Assembly (NCBI GenBank): GCA_002405405.1
Contig: DHLT01000321.1
Coordinates: 1 to 12,613 of the forward strand
Source of the DNA: Ignavibacteria bacterium UBA4661
GTDB lineage: Bacteria; Bacteroidota; Ignavibacteria; Kapaibacteriales; UBA4661
DNA length: 12,613 bases
Direction: 5' to 3'
The translations under genes were made by a program, and so were the position numbers. A model generated the notes under the pieces. The model had not been told where the DNA came from. It saw only the letters and a program-made list of their open reading frames with translations, and did not search any database. Shown here in pieces: positions 7,478 through 12,613 of this stretch (the stretch's first letter is position 1; each line of letters opens with the position of its first letter).

Positions 7478-7984
7478 ATGGCAGAAGAATCACACATGCT
7501 CCCCGATAGAACACTTCCAGCAGTTGCAGAACAAATCCAAGACCGACGTGATTTCCTTCGCAAAGCCGCACAGATGCTTGGTGTTGCCGTAGCAAGTGGA
7601 ACGGCAATCACCGTCTTATCGGCTTGCGAAACTGATATTGTCAAAAGTCAAGGCGGCGAGCAAGTCTTCAATATTACCACCGTTCCCGTCCTGACTCTTA
7701 TTGGTGGAGCAGCACTACAAGTTTTTGATAATTTCAATGGTGGGCGCGAGGTCATTATCATTCGCACGAGTACAACGGCATTTGCTGTGTACACAGCAGT
7801 ATGCACACATCAGCAGTGCTTGGTAAATAATCGCCTCCAAAATGGTAATATTTATTGTGCTTGCCATGCATCTGCTTTTTCTGTAACTGATGGTCGCCCA
7901 CTCAGTGGTCCGGCAACAGCATCGCTCCGCAAGTACGAAACACGCTTTGATTCTGCGACGAACCAACTAACGATTATCTTTTAA
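7478..7984 (+). CDS. Tat-exported Rieske [2Fe-2S] lipoprotein
   Basis: A 168-residue protein with a Rieske cluster-binding fold. Box 1 is CTHQQC (109-114) and box 2 is CACHASAF (127-134): Cys109, His111, Cys127 and His130 would hold the cluster and Cys114-Cys129 would form the usual disulfide. The N-terminus has a twin-arginine motif DRRDFLRK (22-29), fitting export of a folded iron-sulfur protein, and a lipobox LSAC (47-50), so it is probably anchored as a lipoprotein at Cys50. Box 1 has Gln where bc1-type proteins usually have Gly, and box 2 has Ala where CPCHGS has Pro and Gly, so this is a divergent or dioxygenase/arsenite-oxidase-like variant. No cytochrome b or c gene lies nearby, so a role as a bc-complex subunit is doubtful. 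The electron partner is unknown. The ATG at 7478 gives a complete Tat signal; Met7 would also keep it. Confidence 0.88.
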   Translation: MAEESHMLPDRTLPAVAEQIQDRRDFLRKAAQMLGVAVASGTAITVLSACETDIVKSQGGEQVFNITTVPVLTLIGGAALQVFDNFNGGREVIIIRTSTTAFAVYTAVCTHQQCLVNNRLQNGNIYCACHASAFSVTDGRPLSGPATASLRKYETRFDSATNQLTIIF

Positions 7985-8002
7985 TCCCTTCTCCGCAGTA
8001 TC

Positions 8003-8158
8003 ATGTTGCATACCCAAGAATCATCTCCGCATCATCATATTGACACACCACCTGTTTTTCAGAGTTGGCGCGGATGGTATTGGTTGTCAGTACTATGCTT
8101 GCTGGCAAATATCGCCATATGTGCTACGGTCACAATCATATTCAATCTCAAACGATAA
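8003..8158 (+). CDS. 51-residue single-helix membrane protein upstream of the symporter
   Basis: A short frame that starts 18 bases after the Rieske stop and ends with TAA at 8156-8158, 81 bases before the symporter. The product has a hydrophilic His-rich N-terminus (MLHTQESSPHHHIDTPPVF), an aromatic patch SWRGWYWL (21-28), one hydrophobic helix (about 27-47) and the ending NLKR. From memory, similar mini-proteins with an F.SW..WYWLV pattern precede sodium:solute symporter genes in other Bacteroidota, which suggests a small accessory subunit. It differs from the two-helix DUF4212 small subunits. Tight spacing, a coherent membrane pattern and the conserved-looking aromatic motif support a real gene. 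The function is inferred from context only. Confidence 0.7.
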   Translation: MLHTQESSPHHHIDTPPVFQSWRGWYWLSVLCLLANIAICATVTIIFNLKR

Positions 8159-8181
8159 GACGATAAATAGACGATAAATAG
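8152..8181 (+). repeat. Tandem ACGATAAATAG repeat at a stop codon
   Basis: ACGATAAATAG occurs twice back to back (8160-8170 and 8171-8181), preceded by a partial copy ACGATAAG (8152-8159) that contains the stop codon of the 51-residue gene. It is the second short tandem duplication found at a gene end in this cluster and probably arose by slippage. Confidence 0.65.
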
Positions 8182-8227
8182 ATACTACCTCAAGAGAACA
8201 CAAATATTTTGGGGAAATACTTGATAA

Positions 8228-8233
8228 AGGAAG
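8228..8233 (+). promoter_or_regulatory. Ribosome binding site of the symporter gene
   Basis: AGGAAG lies 6 bases before the ATG at 8240, preceded by an A-rich tract. It supports 8240 as the start codon of the sodium:solute symporter. Confidence 0.65.
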
Positions 8234-8239
8234 CATACT

Positions 8240-9964
8240 ATGCACAGCATTGATTGGATCGTTCTCTCGTGCACACTATCTGTCATTGTTCTCTATGGCG
8301 TGTGGAAGGGTCGTCAATCTGCCCGTAATATTGAGGGTTATGTTTTGGGCAATCGTGAATTACCATGGTATAATGTCGCTTTGTCGGTCATGGCAACACA
8401 AGCAAGTGCTATCACCTTCTTATCAGTACCCGGTCAGGCATACACTGATGGAATGCGCTTTGTTCAGTTTTATTTTGGTTTGCCGCTTGCTATGATTGTT
8501 CTTTGCGTGACTGCAATTCCTTTATATAGCAAACTCAATGTGTACACCGCCTATGAGTACCTTGAATCGCGCTTTGATGTACGCACACGTGTTCTTACTT
8601 CAGCCTTATTTTTGATTCAACGCGGTCTTGCCGCCGGCTTGACAATTTATGCCCCTTCGCTGATTCTATCGCTCATTATGGGGTGGGATATTCGCCTTAC
8701 GATTGTGATTACCGGTGTGCTTGCCATGCTCTATACGGTTACCGGTGGCGCAAAAGCCGTCAGCTATACCCAGTCATATCAACTTGTCATTATTCTCTGT
8801 AGCATGGCATTAGCTTTTTGGGTCGTCATGTCTCTGTTACCCAAGAATGTTTCTTTTGGCACAGCTCTTTCGATTGCCGGAAGTTTGGGTAAAATGAACG
8901 CTATCAATTTGCATTTCGATATCAATGATCGTTACAACATTTGGTCAGGCATTATCGGAGGATTTTTTCTTCAACTTTCCTATTTCGGTACAGATCAATC
9001 GCAAGTGCAACGATATTTGTCGGGACAGTCAATTACCCAAAGTCGCATTGGTCTCTTGGTAAATGGCATGGTCAAGATTCCCATGCAATTTGCAATTCTT
9101 CTCTTAGGAATTATGGTATTCGTCGCCTATCAATTCATTACTCCACCGCTCTTCTTCAATCGTGCTGAAATTACCAAGCTCCAAAACAGTCCTTATACAC
9201 AAGAATATCAAACAATTGAACGTAACTACCAAGCTGTCGCGCAGCAACGTACACAATATGCTCAGGCATTAGCAACAGCTCTTGCTACACAGGATCAACA
9301 AACAACGCAGTCTGCCCAAACACAGTTGCAACAGTCGCATGCACAGATTCTTGGTTTACGCGGTCAGGCAACAACACTCATGCGTACCAATGATCGTACT
9401 GCTAACACCAATGACACGAATTACATTTTTCTTTCGTTTGTCTTGGCATATTTGCCGGTAGGATTGGTTGGGTTAGTCATTGCTGCTATTATCTCTGCTT
9501 CAATGTCATCAATTTCTTCCGAAGTTAATGCTCTTGCCTCAACTTCACTGGTTGATGTTTACAAGCGTTTGCTCAAACCAAATGCAAGCGACGAGCACTA
9601 TGTTCAAGCCTCCAGAATTATTGCGGGTGTTTGGGCAGGCATGATTATCCTTTTTGCCCAATTTCTTGGTTCGCTCGGCTCCTTAGTTGAAGCAGTGAAT
9701 GTGTTGGGTTCCCTATTTTATGGAACAATTCTCGGTATTTTTCTGACGGCATTTTATGTCAAGCGAGTCAATGCCCGTCAAGTTTTTATTGCAGCACTCT
9801 GTGCTGAAGCTCTTGTACTCTACTGTTATGCACAGCTCACTATTTCATTTTTGTGGTTCAATTTGATCGGTTGTGCAGCAGTTGTCGGCGGCAGTACACT
9901 ACTGTCATTTCTTCAAAAGAAGCATCGAGACCTTACCCCCTCCACTACCGACCGAGAAGCATAA
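8240..9964 (+). CDS. Sodium:solute symporter (SSS family)
   Basis: A 574-residue inner-membrane transporter of the SSS/SGLT-like LeuT-fold family, which couples Na+ entry to uptake of a small solute. Helices begin at about residue 5, and family landmarks are present: YVLGNRELPWYNVALSVMAT (34-53), TVTGGAKAVSYTQSYQ (166-181), GTDQSQVQRYLSG (250-262, a hallmark loop) and the helix SASMSSISSEVNALAS (419-434), whose serines correspond to the Na2 sodium site. Between about residues 303 and 395 lies a long hydrophilic insert, very rich in Gln, Ala and Thr, predicted to be helical and possibly coiled-coil; it separates two membrane segments. The substrate cannot be deduced. It is preceded by a mini-protein gene and ends inside the 3' end of the MarR gene on the other strand (20-base convergent overlap). 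No terminator is seen. Confidence 0.93.
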   Translation: MHSIDWIVLSCTLSVIVLYGVWKGRQSARNIEGYVLGNRELPWYNVALSVMATQASAITFLSVPGQAYTDGMRFVQFYFGLPLAMIVLCVTAIPLYSKLNVYTAYEYLESRFDVRTRVLTSALFLIQRGLAAGLTIYAPSLILSLIMGWDIRLTIVITGVLAMLYTVTGGAKAVSYTQSYQLVIILCSMALAFWVVMSLLPKNVSFGTALSIAGSLGKMNAINLHFDINDRYNIWSGIIGGFFLQLSYFGTDQSQVQRYLSGQSITQSRIGLLVNGMVKIPMQFAILLLGIMVFVAYQFITPPLFFNRAEITKLQNSPYTQEYQTIERNYQAVAQQRTQYAQALATALATQDQQTTQSAQTQLQQSHAQILGLRGQATTLMRTNDRTANTNDTNYIFLSFVLAYLPVGLVGLVIAAIISASMSSISSEVNALASTSLVDVYKRLLKPNASDEHYVQASRIIAGVWAGMIILFAQFLGSLGSLVEAVNVLGSLFYGTILGIFLTAFYVKRVNARQVFIAALCAEALVLYCYAQLTISFLWFNLIGCAAVVGGSTLLSFLQKKHRDLTPSTTDREA

Positions 9965-10397
9965 GTAAACTTTTATTGAATGTCGATGCTTTCTTCTCAA
10001 GGACGGAGAAAAACTCCTTGTCGAATGCTTCAACTGTCACAATTGCTTTCTTAATAATTTTTTTTCCCTCGGCTGTCAATGCAACCGTCTTTGCCCTTGT
10101 GTCTGTTTGGTGTTCTTGCCGCTGTACAAGACCCCGATGTTGCAGAGTACGCAAAACAGTTGAAGTCGTCATAGGGTCAATATTTGTGTGATTGGAAAGC
10201 GCGATTTGCGTTACTTCTTCTTGATGCAAAACCATCCAATAAATACTTGCCATGAGAACAAATTGCGAATGTGTCAGATTATATTGCTCTAGTGCTTTTT
10301 TAATCTCACGTTGCCACAAATTTGTTACCTGCCACAACAAAAAACCCGAACTATCTTCAGGTTTTTCTACGCTAAATACTTGGTCTGATGATTTCAT
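9945..10397 (-). CDS. MarR-family winged-helix transcriptional regulator
   Basis: A 150-residue regulator, usual size for MarR. The N-terminal dimerisation helix includes FLLWQVTNLWQREIKKAL (19-36), followed by the wHTH: LTHSQFVLMASI (41-52), recognition helix region NIDPMTTSTVLRTLQHRGL (72-90) and the wing with the family signature RQEHQTDTRAKTVALTAEG (93-111). The frame is open up to 10511, but the extra 38 residues do not fit the family and a GGGAAT precedes the ATG at 10397, so that start is chosen; it overlaps the end of the EVE gene by 26 bases. It is the last gene of a three-gene leftward operon whose promoter carries two palindromes, so it is probably an autorepressor responding to a small ligand. 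The ligand is unknown. Its 3' end overlaps the symporter gene by 20 bases. Confidence 0.9.
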   Translation of the reverse strand: MKSSDQVFSVEKPEDSSGFLLWQVTNLWQREIKKALEQYNLTHSQFVLMASIYWMVLHQEEVTQIALSNHTNIDPMTTSTVLRTLQHRGLVQRQEHQTDTRAKTVALTAEGKKIIKKAIVTVEAFDKEFFSVLEKKASTFNKSLLMLLGR

Positions 10398-10818
10398 AGC
10401 ATTGCATTCCCAAGGCGATAAGAGTAAAATCATGTTCATTGATTTCAAAGAAACCAAAACGAAATGGAAATCCCCAAGATTTTTTGTTGGGAATACATTG
10501 AAGATGCTCAATCAAGGGTATAATAGAACATTCAACACACTCTAAAAAATCAACATTGCGCCGAAAAGGTTGGAATTGCTCCGATATAGCAACTCGATAG
10601 ATGGCATCATCTTTTATTCGTCCAATCGCTGTAAACGCTTGGCATTTCTCTTTGCCGTGCATGGTGATCGCAGGGGAATAGACGACCACATAATCACCTT
10701 GTTTCATGCGACGCAAGGGAGCTTGTTTTCCATGACACACTTGTGTAAAACCACCCGCGACACCGCGCAAAGTGTGCTCTTGAGAAATCACAGCTATCCA
10801 GTATCGTTGTGTACTCAT
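10372..10818 (-). CDS. EVE-domain protein (UPF0310 family)
   Basis: A 148-residue single-domain EVE protein. The family start YWIAVISQEHTLRGVAGGFT (6-25), then QVCHGKQAPLRRMKQGDYVVVYSP (26-49) with the GDY(V)V(V)YSP strand, and the late FPFRFGFFEI (117-126) match UPF0310 members closely. EVE domains are PUA-like and are known or proposed to bind modified bases in nucleic acids (for example 5-methylcytosine derivatives); what this one binds cannot be read from the sequence. Its ATG overlaps the SRPBCC stop in an ATGA arrangement, so translation is coupled, and its end overlaps the MarR start by 26 bases. A soluble cytoplasmic protein is expected. Confidence 0.88.
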   Translation of the reverse strand: MSTQRYWIAVISQEHTLRGVAGGFTQVCHGKQAPLRRMKQGDYVVVYSPAITMHGKEKCQAFTAIGRIKDDAIYRVAISEQFQPFRRNVDFLECVECSIIPLIEHLQCIPNKKSWGFPFRFGFFEINEHDFTLIALGMQCYEIIRPSI

Positions 10819-11234
10819 AACATTTTCGCATGGGCTATCTGATTAGCAATATCTTGCGGCAAATGATCAACAATATCTTTCGCCACTAATTTTACCCATA
10901 GCTTTGAGAGTAAGCCGCGCACCGTCATAGTAATAGTAATCTTCAAACCTTGTGCTGTTTCTTCATACAGGTGTTCGCCATACATAGTCGCAAAAGGAAA
11001 TGTTGTCAAGTCAATGAACTTTTTGAAGGTTTCAATTTCAATCAACTTGATTTTTACCGTTGGTCCTCCTTTAGGTTTCAACATGAAATATTGACCGACA
11101 GCGAAGCCACCCAAAAGCTTGGAGTATTCAACAGTATCATCCCAGTTTTTCCAATTATCGATGTCGGTAGTGAGCTTCCAGAGTTGCTCCTTGGTAACTT
11201 CGTTCGTTACGATAGAATACGATCCCGTCCACAT
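10815..11234 (-). CDS. SRPBCC-family (START/polyketide cyclase-like) ligand-binding protein
   Basis: A 139-residue protein with the helix-grip pattern of SRPBCC proteins: an early SYSIVTNEVTKEQLWKLTTD (5-24), NWKNWDDTVEYSKLLGGFAVG (27-47) with the typical W..WD motif, successive strands (TVKIKLIEIETFKKFIDLTT; GLKITITMTVRG) and a long C-terminal amphipathic helix (about 107-139). Such proteins bind hydrophobic small molecules in a cavity; the ligand is not predictable. It is first in the operon with the EVE and MarR genes, with its TGA overlapping the EVE ATG. The start at 11234 is the only ATG that keeps the first strand; AAGGA lies unusually close (about 2 bases) before it. A binding partner or enzyme for the small molecule sensed by the MarR protein is a reasonable guess only. 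Confidence 0.85.
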   Translation of the reverse strand: MWTGSYSIVTNEVTKEQLWKLTTDIDNWKNWDDTVEYSKLLGGFAVGQYFMLKPKGGPTVKIKLIEIETFKKFIDLTTFPFATMYGEHLYEETAQGLKITITMTVRGLLSKLWVKLVAKDIVDHLPQDIANQIAHAKML

Positions 11235-11266
11235 ATCCTTGCTCTTATTTATTTGACAAAAAAAAT

Positions 11267-11296
11267 TATTTGTACAAATATAATAAGTACACTTAT
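11267..11296 (-). promoter_or_regulatory. Promoter with two adjacent palindromes, probable MarR operator
   Basis: Two palindromes lie side by side: TATTTGTACAAATA (11267-11280, perfect 7+7) and ATAAGT-N2-ACTTAT (11283-11296), with centres 16 bases apart. On the - strand TATATTTG (11275-11282) matches the Bacteroidota -7 element TAnnTTTG exactly and overlaps the first palindrome, placing transcription start about 35 bases before the SRPBCC ATG. A dimeric regulator bound here would block the promoter. The MarR protein encoded by the third gene is the obvious candidate; this is inference. Confidence 0.6.
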
Positions 11297-11316
11297 AATA
11301 ATAAAAAAATTAAAGT

Positions 11317-12613
11317 TTAAAACAAGATCGTCAAACCGGCAGTAGGAATAATTGGAAACAATGAGATTGTTTCTACTCTTCCTGAACCATCACTGTTATA
11401 GCGATAGGAAAACTGATACACATTATCTCGATTGAGCAGGTTGCTGATATCGACAAAGACACTTGCTTGCAAGCCGAACATTGTAAACCCTTTATCGGCA
11501 CGAAGATCAACACGCTGGTAGTAGGGGAAATACTCACTATTGCGCGTGCCGGCTACCCAACGAGAGGTTTGTGTATTCCAGACTTGGGGTGTGAAAGCAA
11601 AGCCGGCACCGTACACATAGCGAATACTGAGCAACCATGCTTTTCCCGCATCGATATTGAGAATTGCTGAAAACGAATGGCGTTGGTCGGTAGTACGTGG
11701 GAAATAACCAATATTATCGTTCAGTATGTCTTCTTTGGCAACTAAATAACCATAACTTGCCCAGCCACTCCATCGCCCAACAGCAAAGACAGCAAACAGG
11801 TCAAAGCCAGTAGCATAGCCTACGGCATCATTTCTTCGCGAATAAACCATTCCTTGATTTGATATAATGGGGTTGCCGAATGTTCGTTGCGATGAAATAA
11901 GATCGGTATAGTCCTTGTAATATCCTTCGAGTTTTAAGGTGAGATGATTATTCTCTTCAAAACCAAAACGGTGTTCTATACCTGCGACATAATGAATTGC
12001 TCTTTGCGCCTTGGTATTGCTATCAGCGCGAAATGATAATCGCAATTGTTGATATAACGGTGACTGATAATAATGCCCAAATGCCGCCCGGACGGTTGTT
12101 CCATCGGTAAATTTATATGTAGCAGAAAAACGTGGGGAGAACATACTTTGTTGGTTGATATCGAAGTGGTCAAAGCGTCCACCGATATTCATAAAAAATT
12201 GATTATCAAACGAAAACACATTTTCTATATAACCGGCTAACTTGTAGGATGACACATTGATAAACTGTGCCGAACTACTATTGTCATTCCACAAAGTTCG
12301 TGTTGTGTCGGGTGAACGATCGATAGTATTAAAGTTCCGATATTTGATTGAATCAATGCGATTTTGTTGGAAATTCAGATGTTGATAACTTATCCCACCA
12401 CGTACTTCATAGATATCATTGATTTGGGTTGTAAGTGATGATTTGACCTCGATGGTGTTAATCGTAAGCTGATTACTCGCAAAACGATTCCGCTCATAGT
12501 CACGCCAAAAGATCTGATTTGGATTTTGTACCCCTCGTACATTAAGCACATTCCCATCGCGACGAGAGCCGTTTTCATCGTCGCGTTGATCATACAAAGC
12601 TATCTCGTTCTTC
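11317..12613 (-). CDS. TonB-dependent outer-membrane receptor, C-terminal part (N-terminus outside window)
   Basis: About 432 residues of an outer-membrane beta-barrel, open to the right edge with no stop in frame, so the signal peptide, any carboxypeptidase-like domain and the plug lie beyond the window. The barrel shows alternating strands and loops typical of TonB-dependent receptors: RGGISYQHLNF, FMNIGGRFDHFDINQQSMFSPRFSATYKF, VRAAFGHYYQSPLYQQL, LKLEGYYKDYTDLIS, ASVFVDISNLLNRDN (a standard late-barrel motif) and the ending AGLTILF with terminal Phe. It is not of the SusC subclass in the part seen, and no SusD partner follows. The substrate is unknown. The gene ends 82 bases before the SRPBCC start; no terminator is seen between them, so read-through into that operon is possible. 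Confidence 0.9.
   Translation of the reverse strand, partial: KNEIALYDQRDDENGSRRDGNVLNVRGVQNPNQIFWRDYERNRFASNQLTINTIEVKSSLTTQINDIYEVRGGISYQHLNFQQNRIDSIKYRNFNTIDRSPDTTRTLWNDNSSSAQFINVSSYKLAGYIENVFSFDNQFFMNIGGRFDHFDINQQSMFSPRFSATYKFTDGTTVRAAFGHYYQSPLYQQLRLSFRADSNTKAQRAIHYVAGIEHRFGFEENNHLTLKLEGYYKDYTDLISSQRTFGNPIISNQGMVYSRRNDAVGYATGFDLFAVFAVGRWSGWASYGYLVAKEDILNDNIGYFPRTTDQRHSFSAILNIDAGKAWLLSIRYVYGAGFAFTPQVWNTQTSRWVAGTRNSEYFPYYQRVDLRADKGFTMFGLQASVFVDISNLLNRDNVYQFSYRYNSDGSGRVETISLFPIIPTAGLTILF

Noticed and set aside
10398..10511. 38-residue N-terminal extension of the MarR protein
   Set aside because: It lies in the shadow of the EVE gene, does not fit MarR length, and a normal start with a GGGAAT site exists at 10397.
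11253..11284. A + strand TTGACA and TATAAT resembling a sigma-70 promoter
   Set aside because: The spacer is 20 bases, and a transcript would run antisense through the TonB receptor with no gene to serve; the - strand TAnnTTTG explains the region better.
10950..11345. 131-residue + strand open frame opposite the SRPBCC gene
   Set aside because: It has no recognisable pattern and covers the operon promoter; the opposite strand encodes a clear SRPBCC protein.
12390..12593. 67-residue - strand open frame overlapping the second TonB receptor
   Set aside because: It is a shifted frame inside a continuous receptor coding sequence that runs open to the window edge.

Overview
The window looks like a chromosomal segment from a member of the Bacteroidota/Chlorobiota/Ignavibacteriota (FCB) group. 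The main evidence is an adjacent SusC-type TonB-linked receptor and SusD-type lipoprotein, a second TonB-dependent receptor with the usual C-terminal phenylalanine, a sodium:solute symporter with a long hydrophilic insert, and one exact match to the Bacteroidota-type -7 promoter element (TAnnTTTG). Several genes also have good Shine-Dalgarno sequences, which would fit an Ignavibacteria/Kapabacteria-like lineage better than a typical gut Bacteroides. The exact taxon cannot be fixed from the sequence alone. Base composition looks moderate and even, and no rRNA, tRNA, insertion sequence, phage gene or CRISPR array was seen.

Layout from left to right: the last codons of an unidentified + strand gene (1-53) are followed by a non-coding gap and then a lone Mla-type ABC transporter ATPase (305-1078, +). 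A structured 440-base stretch (1079-1521) follows, with three hairpins and one doubtful small - strand ORF. The susC/susD pair (5907 down to 1522, -) comes next. A divergent regulatory gap (5908-6388) separates it from a + strand cluster: a small two-helix membrane protein, a YceI-family exported protein, a Tat-exported Rieske [2Fe-2S] lipoprotein, an unlisted 51-residue single-helix membrane protein and a sodium:solute symporter (6389-9964). This cluster meets, tail to tail with a 20-base overlap, a compact - strand operon encoding an SRPBCC protein, an EVE-domain protein and a MarR regulator (11234 down to 9945). Its promoter region carries two adjacent palindromes. The window ends inside a second TonB-dependent receptor on the - strand (12613 down to 11317).

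Functional reading: most products act at the cell envelope (outer-membrane uptake by SusCD and the second receptor, lipid transport by the Mla ATPase, periplasmic YceI and Rieske proteins, inner-membrane Na+ symport). The exception is the three-gene SRPBCC-EVE-MarR operon, which encodes soluble proteins and looks self-regulated. It and the Rieske/YceI/mini-protein/symporter cluster are the parts most worth following up. No clearly new defence or mobile system was found.
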